This document shows positions 35,016-46,281 of a stretch of 64,000 bases of DNA, piece by piece. A program made the translations under genes and the position numbers. Below the pieces are notes generated by a model. The model made no database searches. It saw nothing but the letters and a program-made list of their open reading frames with translations, and was not told the DNA's origin. Origin of the DNA: Albimonas marina (GTDB taxonomy: Bacteria > Pseudomonadota > Alphaproteobacteria > Rhodobacterales > Rhodobacteraceae); assembly GCF_029223255.1 (NCBI RefSeq), contig NZ_JARHUC010000001.1, forward strand, positions 434,001 through 498,000. The letters are read 5' to 3'. Within the stretch, counting starts at the first letter, position 1; each line of letters begins with the position of its first letter.

Positions 35016-36017
35016 ATGCCCCTGGATCCCGACGACCTCGTCGCCGTCCTCGTCTACGACGGCCTGTGCACCTTCGAGTTCGGCGTTGCGGTCGAGGTCT
35101 TCGCGCTCGACCGGCCGGAGTTCGACTTCCCCTGGTACTCCTTCGCCGTCGCCTCGGCCGACGGGCCTCGGGTGCGCGCCACGGGCGGAATCACGGTGGA
35201 GGCGGACGGCGACCTCTCGGTCCTCGCCCGCGCGCGGACCATCGTCCTGCCCGGCTGGCGGGACCGGGAGGAGCGGCCGCCCGAGGCGCTGCTCGACGCG
35301 ATCCGCGCCGCCCATGCCCGGGGGGCGCGGCTGGTCTCGATCTGCTCCGGCGTCTTCATCCTGGCGGCGGCGGGGCTGCTGGACGGGCGGCGCGCCACCA
35401 CCCACTGGCGCCACCTGCCGGTGCTGCGCCGCCTGCATCCGCAGGTGATCGCGCAGGAGGACGTGCTCTACGTCGACGAGGGGGAGATCATCTCGTCCGC
35501 CGGCTCCTCGGCCGGGATCGACGCCTGCCTGCACCTGGTGCGGCGCGACCACGGGGGCGAGGTCGCCAACGCCGTCGCCCGGCGGCTGGTGGCGCCGCCG
35601 CACCGGCAGGGCGGGCAGGCGCAGTACGTGCCGGCCCCGGTGCCCGTGCGCCCCGGCCGCGGCGTGGCCCGCGCGATGGACTGGGCGCGGGAGAACCTGG
35701 GCCGCCCGATCTCGGTCGGCGACCTGGCGCGGGAGGCGGCGATGTCCGAACGCACCTTCCTGCGCCGCTTCCGCGACGGCGCGGGGCTGAGCCCGCGCGA
35801 CTGGCTGGCGGGCGAGCGCGCGGCCCGCGCCCGCGACCTGCTGGAGGCGACGGACCTGAGCCTGGAGGAGATCGCCGCGCGCTGCGGCTACGCCTCGCCC
35901 GAGACGTTCCGCGCCGCCTTCCGCCGCGCCGTCGGCGCCCCGCCGGCGAGCTGGCGGGCGCGGTTCAGCCGCCGCGCGACGCCCGCCGCCGGCTCCGACT
36001 TGCCGCGGCGAAATTGA
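35016..36017 (+). CDS. ftrA: GlxA/FtrA-family transcriptional regulator (DJ-1/PfpI domain plus AraC HTH)
   Basis: 333 residues. The N-terminal DJ-1/PfpI-like domain (about 8-185) has the nucleophile-elbow-like SICSGVFILAAAGLL with Cys110. The C-terminal AraC DNA-binding domain (about 215-320) has the two helix-turn-helix units ISVGDLAREAAMSERTFLRR and LSLEEIAARCGYASPETFRA. Divergent placement next to a rhodanese gene is the usual setting of FtrA. The ATG directly follows an operator half-site with no ribosome-binding site, so the mRNA may be leaderless or autoregulated. Confidence 0.88.
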   Translation: MPLDPDDLVAVLVYDGLCTFEFGVAVEVFALDRPEFDFPWYSFAVASADGPRVRATGGITVEADGDLSVLARARTIVLPGWRDREERPPEALLDAIRAAHARGARLVSICSGVFILAAAGLLDGRRATTHWRHLPVLRRLHPQVIAQEDVLYVDEGEIISSAGSSAGIDACLHLVRRDHGGEVANAVARRLVAPPHRQGGQAQYVPAPVPVRPGRGVARAMDWARENLGRPISVGDLAREAAMSERTFLRRFRDGAGLSPRDWLAGERAARARDLLEATDLSLEEIAARCGYASPETFRAAFRRAVGAPPASWRARFSRRATPAAGSDLPRRN

Positions 36018-36169
36018 CCGCCATTTCCTAAAAAATGTGTGGCGCCGCGGAATCGATTGCTCCACCATATTTCGTAGGGACGCCGCTCAGGCTCCCAATA
36101 ACGACGCATCCTCTCAGCCCCTAGCGGGGGCCACCTCGCAGGGGCTCTAACAACGGAGGGGCCGGAGGC

Positions 36170-36673
36170 ATGGACGCGCTCGAGCACGATCTTTCCACCG
36201 AAGACCTGCACCCGATCGACCTGGTCGAGACGCTTGCCGAGCGTCGCGACTGGGAATTCGACCGCGTCGGGCATGACCAGATCGCCATGGCCGTCGAGGG
36301 CGCCTGGCGGACCTATTCGGTCAGCCTCGCCTGGTCGGGCTACGACGACATGCTGCGGCTGGTGTCGACCTTCGACATGGACCCGCCGGCGGACCGCCTG
36401 CCCGAGCTCTACAAGCTGCTCGACAAGGCGAACGACCAGCTGTGGGGCGGCGCCTTCAGCCTGTGGCCGGAGCACAAGCTGATGGTCTACCGCTACGGCC
36501 TGGTGATGGCCGGCGGCGGCTGCGCCACCGGCGGGCAGGTCGACGCGATGATGCGCGCGGCCATCGAGAACTCGGAGCGGTTCTATCCCGCCTTCCAGCT
36601 GGTGTGCTGGGGCGGGGCCGAGGCCGGGGACGCACTGGAAATCGCGATCAGCGGAAACTACGGTCGCGCCTGA
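36170..36673 (+). CDS. YbjN domain-containing protein
   Basis: 167 residues of the YbjN family (type III secretion chaperone-like fold), a cytoplasmic protein of unclear function reported to influence stress responses and motility in enterics. The conserved core HPIDLVETLAERRDWEFDRV and AWSGYDDMLRLVSTFDMD is visible. GGAGG lies immediately before the ATG. It is followed by proC after 58 bp; the ybjN-proC order is common in alphaproteobacteria, so co-transcription is likely. Confidence 0.88.
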   Translation: MDALEHDLSTEDLHPIDLVETLAERRDWEFDRVGHDQIAMAVEGAWRTYSVSLAWSGYDDMLRLVSTFDMDPPADRLPELYKLLDKANDQLWGGAFSLWPEHKLMVYRYGLVMAGGGCATGGQVDAMMRAAIENSERFYPAFQLVCWGGAEAGDALEIAISGNYGRA

Positions 36674-36731
36674 CCGGACCCCGCCGACCGACCTTTCCGG
36701 CCGGGCGCCCCGGCCGGAGAGGGAGACCGAC

Positions 36732-37568
36732 ATGACCAAGCCGACCGCCGACCTGACCGCCCTCGCGCCCCGCGGGGTCACCCTGCTGGGCTGCGGCAAG
36801 ATGGGGGGCGCGATGCTGGAGGGGTGGCTGGCCTCGGGCCTGCCGCCGGCCTCGGTCACGGTGATCGACCCCAACCCCTCGGACCGGCTGAAGGCGCTGG
36901 CGGGCGAGGGGCTGAAGCTGAACCCCGAAAGCCTGGGAGAGGCCGACGTCTGCATCCTGGCGGTGAAGCCGCAGATGATGGGCGAGGCCGCGCCGAAGGT
37001 GGCGGGCCTGGCCGCGGGGGGCGCGCTCTACGTCTCCATCGCCGCCGGCACGCCCATTTCCGCCTTCGAGAAACTGTTCGGCGAGGACGCGGCGATCGTG
37101 CGCGCCATGCCCAACACGCCGGCCGCCGTGGGGCGCGGGATCACCGCGCTGATCGGCAACGCCAAGGTCTCGGAGGCGCAGATGGCGGCGGCCGAGACGC
37201 TGCTGGCCGCGGTGGGCGAGACGGTGCGGCTGGAGGACGAATCGCAGATGGATGCGGTGACGGCCCTGTCGGGCTCGGGCCCCGCCTACGTCTTTCACCT
37301 GATCGAGGCGATGGAGGCCGCGGGCGTCGCCGCGGGCCTGCCGCAGGAGCTGGCGGCGCGCCTCGCGCGGGTGACCGTGCAGGGCGCGGGGGAGCTGGCG
37401 CGCCTCTCGCCCGAGAGCCCGGCGCAGCTTCGCGTCAACGTCACCTCGCCGGGGGGCACCACCGCCGCGGCGCTCTCGGTGCTGATGGCCGAGGGCGAGG
37501 GGCTGACCGAGCTCGCCACCCGCGCCGTCGCCGCCGCCGCCGCCCGCTCGCGCGAACTGGCGGGCTGA
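36732..37568 (+). CDS. proC: Pyrroline-5-carboxylate reductase
   Basis: Last step of proline synthesis: NAD(P)H-dependent reduction of 1-pyrroline-5-carboxylate. 278 residues, normal length. The N-terminal Rossmann motif LLGCGKMGGAMLEGWL, the segment MPNTPAAVGRGIT, and the C-terminal dimer/active-site signature VTALSGSGPAYVF followed by PGGTTAAAL are intact. GGAGAGGGAG precedes the ATG. Confidence 0.96.
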   Translation: MTKPTADLTALAPRGVTLLGCGKMGGAMLEGWLASGLPPASVTVIDPNPSDRLKALAGEGLKLNPESLGEADVCILAVKPQMMGEAAPKVAGLAAGGALYVSIAAGTPISAFEKLFGEDAAIVRAMPNTPAAVGRGITALIGNAKVSEAQMAAAETLLAAVGETVRLEDESQMDAVTALSGSGPAYVFHLIEAMEAAGVAAGLPQELAARLARVTVQGAGELARLSPESPAQLRVNVTSPGGTTAAALSVLMAEGEGLTELATRAVAAAAARSRELAG

Positions 37569-37575
37569 GGGGACG

Positions 37576-37614
37576 GGGCGAGTCGGCTGGGCGACTCGTT
37601 CGGGCGAGTCGCGG
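37576..37614 (+). repeat. Three 13-bp tandem repeats forming alternative hairpins after proC
   Basis: Units at 37576, 37589 and 37602 begin GGGCGA(G/C)TCG. The middle unit is complementary to both neighbours (CGACTCG against CGAGTCG), so hairpin 1-2 and hairpin 2-3 exclude each other. It lies 8 bp after the proC stop and may act as a terminator. Confidence 0.5.
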
Positions 37615-37865
37615 CCGGCTCACCGATTCCGCACCGCCGTCCACGCGCCGCATCGTTTCCCCTGCGGCGCCTGGGCGCATCCGTGGGCGAGACGGCCTCG
37701 CCCGCCGGCCCGCGGGGGCGGGGCGGGCGCGACGTCGGGTCGGCGTGACCTTGGGGAAGTTATTGATTAACCAGAGCGCGAGGGGCGCGTCAGGCGGCGT
37801 CGCGGGGGGCCTGCGGGGCGGGAAAATCGCGTCGCCGGGCCGGAGAACGCCCTGCGCGGGTCCCT

Positions 37866-37910
37866 TTGTGCAGTGCACAACAACCTTGACTTGTTTTGTG
37901 CGCTGCACCA
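37866..37910 (+). promoter_or_regulatory. Phasin promoter with two PhaR-like palindromes
   Basis: TTGTGCA-G-TGCACAA (37866-37880) is a perfect palindrome, and TTGTGCGCTGCACCA (37896-37910) is an imperfect second copy exactly 30 bp downstream. A -35-like TTGACT lies between them at 37886-37891, with a poor -10 (CATATG) from 37909. TGC/GCA-rich sites of this kind are bound by the PHB-responsive repressor PhaR in related bacteria; the assignment here is inference. Confidence 0.55.
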
Positions 37911-37979
37911 TATGGGGGTCATGCAAGGGGCGCGATGACAGCGCCCAGACGCGCAGGAAACCGCGAAGGAGCGACCCCG

Positions 37980-38435
37980 ATGTTCGACAAGTTCTATGGC
38001 TTCGATGCCGAGAAGATGTCCGAGATGTTCAAGACCCCGGACTTCACCAAGTTCTTCGAGACGGCGCGCATGCCGATGATCGACCTGCAGGCCCTGTCGG
38101 CCGTTCAGCAGAAGAACATGGAAGCCCTGGTCGAGGCCAACAAGGCCGCCGCCGCCGGCTACCAGGAGATCTTCAAGCGCCAGGTCGCGCTGTTCGAGGA
38201 GACCATGGGCTCGCTGCAGCTCCAGGCCTCCGAGATGAAGATGGACCAGCTGTCGGCCGAGGGCGCCCAGCGCCAGGTCGAGCTGATGAAGGCCGGCTAC
38301 GAGAAGGCCCTCGCCTCGCTCAACGAGCTGGCCGAGACCGCCCAGAAGGCCAACACCGACGCTTTCGAGATCCTCCGCGCCCGCATCGAGGCGTCGATCG
38401 AGGAGCTGAAGGCGATGTCGGCCACCAAGGCCTGA
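37980..38435 (+). CDS. phaP: Phasin family protein
   Basis: Amphipathic helical protein that coats polyhydroxyalkanoate granules. 151 residues, all predicted helix, starting MFDKFYGFDAEKMSEMFKTP. It contains the phasin pattern VQQKNMEALVEANKAAAAGYQEIFKRQVALFEE and a helical C-terminus. The start is set by the conserved N-terminus with AAGGAG upstream. The gene has its own palindrome-rich promoter and strong terminator, as expected for a highly expressed protein repressed when no polymer is present. No phaC or phaZ lies in this window. Confidence 0.9.
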   Translation: MFDKFYGFDAEKMSEMFKTPDFTKFFETARMPMIDLQALSAVQQKNMEALVEANKAAAAGYQEIFKRQVALFEETMGSLQLQASEMKMDQLSAEGAQRQVELMKAGYEKALASLNELAETAQKANTDAFEILRARIEASIEELKAMSATKA

Positions 38436-38511
38436 TCGCCCGCGGGCCCCGCGCCCGCGAGACCATTCGCCGGACGGCGTCCGTCCCTCCCTGAGACGCC
38501 CTCCGCATCCT

Positions 38512-38544
38512 GGCCGCCCGCACCTCCCTGCGGGCGGCCTTTTT
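38512..38544 (+). terminator. Rho-independent terminator of the phasin gene
   Basis: A 10-bp perfect stem GGCCGCCCGC (38512-38521 with 38530-38539) is followed directly by TTTTT (38540-38544). It is the clearest intrinsic terminator in the window. Confidence 0.9.
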
Positions 38545-38646
38545 GCGTCCGGGGGGCGCCCGCTCGCGGCGGGCCGGAGGCTTGAGCCCCACGGCCCCGC
38601 CTGCCACAACGACGGGCGCAGAGCGGAGCCGCCGCCGGAGGAGCCC

Positions 38647-39006
38647 ATGTCGAGCCAGCCAGACCCCCTCGCCCCCGAGATCGGATTCGACGACTTCCTA
38701 AAGGTCGACATCCGCGCCGGCCGCGTGGTGCGCGCCGAGCCCTTCCCCGAGGCGCTCAAGCCCGCGATCAAGCTGTGGGTCGACTTCGGCCCCGAGATCG
38801 GGGAGCGCAAGAGCTCGGCCCAGCTCACCGTGCACTACACGCCCGAGAGCCTGGTCGGGCGGATGGTGATGGGCGTGGTGAACTTCCCCGCGCGCCAGAT
38901 CGGGCCGATGCGCTCCGAAGTTCTGGTGCTGGGCGCCTACGACGAGACCGGCGTGGTGCTGATCGCCCCCGACAAGGAGGTGCCGCTCGGCGCCCGGATG
39001 TGCTGA
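38647..39006 (+). CDS. csaA: tRNA-binding protein CsaA
   Basis: 119 residues, a stand-alone tRNA-binding OB fold related to the C-terminal domain of methionyl-tRNA synthetase, found as a homodimer with chaperone-like properties in Bacillus. The family core FLKVDIRAGRVVRAEPFP, the segment ERKSSAQLT and the ending VLIAPDKEVPLGARMC are present. CGGAGGAG precedes the ATG. It is monocistronic between the phasin terminator and the long aconitase leader. Confidence 0.92.
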   Translation: MSSQPDPLAPEIGFDDFLKVDIRAGRVVRAEPFPEALKPAIKLWVDFGPEIGERKSSAQLTVHYTPESLVGRMVMGVVNFPARQIGPMRSEVLVLGAYDETGVVLIAPDKEVPLGARMC

Positions 39007-39504
39007 GCCCGGATATGCTGAGGCGGACCGCCTGAGGCGGCGCGCGGGCGGCCCAGCGCGCCCGCTGCGCGGTCGCGACAGGCCCGCCCTGCGCCCCCGT
39101 CGCGGCGCCTCCGACGGGCCTTTCGCCCCGCGCCCGGGGCGAGTCGCCGGCCGCCCGGCGGACGGGGTCTCGCGGAGCGGCGGATGTTTCCTTCAGGGCC
39201 TTCGGCCAGGCGCGCGGCGCCGCCCCGACGGGGACGGCCGGGCGGGGCGGATGCGTCCGCGCAGCGGGCGCGACGGGCCGCTCCGGCCCCTGCGGGGGGC
39301 GCCCGGCGGCGGGGCGCGGGCGCCGTCGCCGCCATTCGCATACAATTGCATACAGACGTTGCAATGCAGCGGGAAAGCGCGTAAGGAGTCTCCACCAAGC
39401 CGGATTGCCAGGCCCCGGCTGCGAGCGACCGTGCGCCCTGCGGGCCCCATGCCGCCCGCCGAGGGACACGTCTTCGCGCGCAGCCCGCGTCAAAGGAGAC
39501 GAAC
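39007..39504. other. 498-bp spacer upstream of acnA
   Basis: GC-rich sequence without a recognised gene. It includes a partial dispersed-repeat block (39086-39113, GCCCTGCGCC then GTCGCGGCGCCTCCG). Its only AT-rich stretch, at 39334-39366, probably carries the acnA control region. Confidence 0.5.
39338..39365 (+). promoter_or_regulatory. Candidate operator of acnA
   Basis: GCATACA occurs at 39338-39344 and again at 39348-39354, one helical turn apart. ATTGCA (39345-39350) and TGCAAT (39360-39365) form an inverted repeat over the second copy. It lies 140 bp before the start codon. Confidence 0.4.
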
Positions 39505-42273
<2,769 letters not shown>

Positions 42274-42293
42274 TCCGATCCGCCTGACGGCCT

Positions 42294-42329
42294 GAGAGGG
42301 GCCGCCTCCGCAAGGGGGCGGCCCTTCTC
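42294..42329 (+). terminator. Terminator after acnA
   Basis: A 13-bp stem with one G-T pair (42294-42306 with 42317-42329, core GGGCCGCC/GGCGGCCC) lies 20 bp after the stop and is followed by CGCGTTCC. Confidence 0.65.
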
Positions 42330-42534
42330 GCGTTCCGGGGGGGGGACGTGGGCGCCCCGGCGCCGCCGCTGCGCGGCGCCGGCCGCCCCGCCCTGCGTCC
42401 CCGTCGCCGTCGCGGGTTCGGGCGGGGCCGCCTCCGGCTTGGGGGCGGACGCGGGAGGGTCGGTTTCGCCGCCGCGTTAGGGCCTTCTTCACCTGCCGCG
42501 GCGAAGACGGGGCGAAACCGAACCGGACGTGACG

Positions 42535-42945
42535 ATGCCCCGAGTCGCCCCCTCTTCCGATCCGCTTCGCGGACGGCCCGCCGCCGTCGCGCCCCTCGAT
42601 CCCGGGGGCGAGCCGCCCGTCTCGCCGCGCGCCCGCGCCGCCGCCCGGGCGGGGCTGCTGGCGCTGGGGCTGATCGCGGGGCTGGGCGGGCCGACCGCCG
42701 CCCTTGTGGGCGCGGCCGATCCGCGGACGCCCGGCGCGCCGGTGCTCGCCGTCGCGCCGCCCTGGGTCGACGTCGACGCGCTCGTCCTGCGCGCGCAGGG
42801 GCGGGAGGTCTCCCCGATCCGCGCGCCGATGGCCGCGCTCGCGACGGGCGCCGGCCCCGACTTTCCTCAGAGGCTGCTGGCCGCGGGGGCGTGGTTCGTC
42901 CTCGACGGCCGCCGCCTCGCCCAGTTCTGCGGAGCCGCCGGATGA
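42535..42945 (+). CDS. Small single-pass membrane protein of unknown function, coupled to a chemoreceptor
   Basis: 136 residues from the ATG (a GTG two codons upstream is possible). A proline-rich N-terminus is followed by one hydrophobic segment ([20 protein letters not shown], about residues 37-56) and a periplasm-facing tail with [18 protein letters not shown] and [18 protein letters not shown]. No known family was recognised. That it is a real gene is supported by the ATGA overlap between its stop and the chemoreceptor start. It may be an accessory or sensory partner (speculative). Confidence 0.6.
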   Translation: MPRVAPSSDPLRGRPAAVAPLDPGGEPPVSPRARAAARAGLLALGLIAGLGGPTAALVGAADPRTPGAPVLAVAPPWVDVDALVLRAQGREVSPIRAPMAALATGAGPDFPQRLLAAGAWFVLDGRRLAQFCGAAG

Positions 42946-44690
42946 CCCGATCCACAGCCGCGGCCGCCTCCGGCGGCGCCCCGTTCCCGATGCCCTTCCT
43001 CGGCGCCGAGGGGGGGCTCGCCGAAAGCCGTCGCCGCACCGCGCGGGCGCTGGGCTGGTTCAACTGGATGCACCCGCCGGTGATGGCGGCGATCATGCTC
43101 ACGATCGGCGGCCCGGTCCTGTGGGTCGCGGGCCTGTCGGTCCTGCTCTGCCTGCTGACGGAGGGCGTCATGCGCGCCGATCCGCGCGCCGGCCGCGTGG
43201 CGGTCGCCGTGGCGCTGATCGGCCAGTGCGCGCTGTTCTCGGGCGGCTTCGCCGGTCACCCCTGGCAGGTCGACACCCACATGTACTTCTTCGCGGTCCT
43301 CGCCTTCGTGGGCGCGTTGACCGACCTGACCGCGCTGCTGGTCGCCGTCGCCGCCATCGCGGTCCATCACCTGACGCTGACCTTCGCCATGCCCGCGCTG
43401 CTCTATCCCGGCGGCGCCGACCTGGGCCGCACCCTGCTGCACGCCTGGATCGTGGTGCTGGAAGCCGCGCTGCTGGCGGTGATCGGGCAGGAGCAGATCC
43501 GCCTCGACGCCGCGGCCCGGCGCGACCAGGCCCTCGCCCGGCAGGAGGCCGACGCCGCCCGCGCCGCGCAGGAGGAGCGTCAGCGGGTCGAGGCCGACGC
43601 CGCCGCGCGGCGCGAGCGCACCGCCGCGATGATGGACCGCCTGTTCGGCGAAATGGTCGGCCAGGGCGTGAAGGGCGACTTCTCCGGCCGCATCTCCGAA
43701 CGGATCGAGGAGCCGGTGCTGAGCCGCCTCGCCGACGGGCTGAACCGCCTCTACGAAGAGCTCGGCCAGGTCTTCGACGAGCTCGAGACCCGGCTCGACG
43801 CGCTGGCCCGCGGCGACCTGACCGCCGCGCGGGAGACGGCGCGCGTGGGCCGCTTCGGCCGCCTGCAGACGGGCCTGCGCCAGACCTCGGCGCAGCTGGC
43901 GGAGCTCGCCTCGGGCATCACCTCGGCGGTCGGCCGGGCGCGCGACGCCTCCGACGACATCGAGCGCAGCGCCGACGCGGTGGCCGGCCGGGCCGAGAGC
44001 CAGGCCGCCTCGCTGGAGGAGACCGCCGCCACGATGGAGGAGATCTCCTCGACCGTCGCCAGCTCCGCCGAGCGGCTGGGGGAGGCGGAGCAGCTCGCCT
44101 CCGAGATCACCCGCCGCACCGCCACGGGCGAGGGCGCGGCCCGCGAAGCCGTCGCCGCCGTGGGCCGGATCGAGGAGAGCTCCTCGCGGATCTCGGACAT
44201 CATCTCGGTGATCGACGCGATCGCCTTCCAGACCAACCTGCTGGCCCTGAACGCCGCGGTCGAGGCCGCGCGGGCGGGGGAGGCCGGCAAGGGCTTCGCC
44301 GTCGTCGCGGCCGAGGTGCGCACCCTCGCCCAGCGCAGCTCCGACGCCGCCAAGGACATCGCCGGCCTGATCCAGGAAAGCGCCGAGCACGTCGGCGAGG
44401 GCGTGCGCCTGGTGCAGCGGACGGGCGAATCGCTGGGCCAGATCACCGGCGGGATCGACGACCTCGCCCGGGTGATCGGCGCCATCGCCACCGCGGGGCG
44501 GGAGCAGTCGCAGGGCGTCTCGGAGGTCAACGCCGCGGTCAGCCAGCTCGACGGCGCCACGCAGGAGAACGCCGCCGCCGCCGAGCGCGCCGCCTCCGCC
44601 GTGCGCCAGCTGCGCGGCGAGATCGCCGAGCTTTCCGACCTGGTCGGCCGCTTCGTGTTCGAGACCCGCGCCGATCGCCGCGCCGCCTGA
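42942..44690 (+). CDS. Methyl-accepting chemotaxis protein with polytopic membrane sensor
   Basis: 582 residues. About six transmembrane segments (residues 38-185) replace the usual periplasmic ligand domain. They include [13 protein letters not shown] and [15 protein letters not shown], with histidines placed in the membrane. Then comes a coiled linker and HAMP-like region (about 190-310) and a canonical cytoplasmic signalling domain: methylation helices, the hairpin tip [19 protein letters not shown], and [17 protein letters not shown]. There is no C-terminal CheR pentapeptide. It is likely a sensor of an internal or membrane-associated signal, such as redox state (inference). No che genes are nearby. 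Confidence 0.92.
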   Translation: MTRSTAAAASGGAPFPMPFLGAEGGLAESRRRTARALGWFNWMHPPVMAAIMLTIGGPVLWVAGLSVLLCLLTEGVMRADPRAGRVAVAVALIGQCALFSGGFAGHPWQVDTHMYFFAVLAFVGALTDLTALLVAVAAIAVHHLTLTFAMPALLYPGGADLGRTLLHAWIVVLEAALLAVIGQEQIRLDAAARRDQALARQEADAARAAQEERQRVEADAAARRERTAAMMDRLFGEMVGQGVKGDFSGRISERIEEPVLSRLADGLNRLYEELGQVFDELETRLDALARGDLTAARETARVGRFGRLQTGLRQTSAQLAELASGITSAVGRARDASDDIERSADAVAGRAESQAASLEETAATMEEISSTVASSAERLGEAEQLASEITRRTATGEGAAREAVAAVGRIEESSSRISDIISVIDAIAFQTNLLALNAAVEAARAGEAGKGFAVVAAEVRTLAQRSSDAAKDIAGLIQESAEHVGEGVRLVQRTGESLGQITGGIDDLARVIGAIATAGREQSQGVSEVNAAVSQLDGATQENAAAAERAASAVRQLRGEIAELSDLVGRFVFETRADRRAA

Positions 44691-45101
44691 CCGGCGCCGG
44701 CGCTAGCCTGGGTCGGTCGTTCCGGCGAGGTGCGACCGTGCTCGAGCGTCCTAGGCGGGATCGCGCGGCGGAAGACCTGGCGAGGCGCGCGGCCTGTTGG
44801 CGACAGGCCGACCCGACGCGTGCCTCCGGGCGCATCGTCCTGACGCCCTCGAAGCGCGGCGGCGAGATCGGGAGCAGGCGCTGGCTCGCGCCGCTCGCCG
44901 ACCGTAGGGGCGGCGGCGGTCCCGGCGCGGGCCGGCAGGTGCGTCGAGGACGCGAACAGGTTCGTTGCGGAACATAATTTTCTGGATCGCGCGCCGCGGT
45001 CGATGACAGGATGACGACACCGCCCCCTCCGGGCCCGTGCCGCGACGCACGCCGGAGCCCCGGCGCAAGTCATTGAAGGAGACGCCGACGCAGGAGACGC
45101 C
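44691..45101. other. 411-bp spacer between the chemoreceptor and usg
   Basis: No gene or strong hairpin was recognised. An AT-rich motif (GGAACATAATTTTCTGG around 44968-44984), about 120 bp before usg, may be its promoter. Confidence 0.4.
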
Positions 45102-45380
45102 ATGACCCCACAGGTCGATCCCGACTTCCGCCGCCAGCTCGAGGGCTGGTCGCTCGCCACCGCCGAGATCTACTACCGCATGCCCGACGCGCGGTCCGTG
45201 CTGCAGAGCTACCTCTGGCAGGACTACGACCTCGCCCCGGACTTCCCGCGCCTGAGGAATTTCCTCGAGTTCTGGACGCGAGAACTGGACGGCCCCCTCC
45301 ACTCCGTCCGCCTGTCACACGCCCGCCTGCTGGGCGCGCGCGAGGTGCGATACCGAAACCACGAAATCGTGCTGCACTGA
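45102..45380 (+). CDS. usg: Usg protein
   Basis: 92 residues of the Usg family, small alphaproteobacterial proteins first noted beside tryptophan genes; the function is unknown. It shows the conserved core GWSLATAEIYYRMPDARSVL, WQDYDLAPDFPRLRNFLEFW and a C-terminus REVRYRNHEI. Length and pattern match the family fully. No trp genes are in the window, so the neighbourhood gives no functional hint. GAAGGAGA lies some 26 bp upstream, and a nearer AGGAGA precedes the ATG by a few bases. Confidence 0.88.
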   Translation: MTPQVDPDFRRQLEGWSLATAEIYYRMPDARSVLQSYLWQDYDLAPDFPRLRNFLEFWTRELDGPLHSVRLSHARLLGAREVRYRNHEIVLH

Positions 45381-46281
45381 CGCCGCGCCGGCGGCTCCCC
45401 AAGGCGCCCGGCGGGATCCTTCGCGCCCGCCCGGCGCACCCGCGCCGCGGCCGGAGACGTCGCGGCGGCGCCTTCGGTCCCGAGGTCCGCGCAGAGAATC
45501 CGGCCGGCGACCGAGGCCGAAGACAAGCGCGGCGGCGCATCGACCGCGCGTCGGCCACGGCATCGTCGCGGAGGCATCGTCGAGGGAGCGTCCGGGCTTC
45601 GGGCGCTTCCATCAGCCTCGCGACGGCGATGCCCGGTGAAGGCGGGAGGCTCGACCGGCTTGGATGCGCCTGCACCGGGCGGGCGGCACGTCCCCCTCGA
45701 ACGTCGACGTGACGAACGGCGCGGAGCCAATTCCGTCTCCGTCTCGAGCTTGAGGACCGGGCAGCGCCAGCGCGACGATCCGGCGAGACGCGCGCGACGG
45801 GGCCGCTCTGCGAGGTGGCGCAATTCGTCGACCGCGGGCCATCGTCCCGACGTCCTCGTTTTCGCCTTGTGGCGACGAAGCCGGCCGCTGTTCGGAGCGC
45901 GTGTTCTTCATATCGAGCGCCAGATCAGGGCAGGGCGCGCGCGTCGGATCCGCGACGCGTGAGGGTGCGGCGAAGCGCATGTCGGCGACGCTCCGACGCC
46001 CTCGACCCCGTCCTGCGGCGATGAAGCTGGCCGTTGTTCCAGGCGCGCCCGCCGCTTCGGGGCGGGCGACCGCGGGCGGGCTGCGCGGCGACTGAAGGCG
46101 GGGCGGCGCGTCGTTCGGGCCGCGCGGGCATGCGGGCCTCCGGCCGAGCGGCGGGACCGGGGCGGCGCCCGCTCCTCCTGCCGAACCGCCCCGCGGCGGT
46201 CGCGGGCCCTCTCGCAGGCTTGACTCGCCGCTCTCCACCGGCAGGGCTACGGTCACGTCCGTGTCCCACCGGAGGTTCCGC
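45381..46281. other. About 900-bp gene-poor stretch with a degenerate duplication
   Basis: Open frames here show no recognisable domain, and base composition looks less GC-extreme than in the neighbouring genes. A 30-bp segment at 45871-45900 matches 46017-46046 at 24 of 30 positions, with weaker similarity extending upstream. It could be decayed coding sequence or a non-coding spacer. Confidence 0.4.

Larger units (their letters stand above)
37569..37979. other. 411-bp spacer between proC and the phasin gene
   Basis: It holds a 13-bp tandem repeat (37576-37614) that can form two alternative hairpins, an AT-rich patch TTATTGATTAACC near 37760-37772, and the phasin promoter with two palindromes (37866-37910). 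No coding sequence was recognised. Confidence 0.6.

Noticed and set aside
46017-46095. Short frame starting MKLAVVPGAP
   Set aside because: It resembles a signal peptide start but ends within 25 codons, has no ribosome site, and lies in the degenerate duplication.
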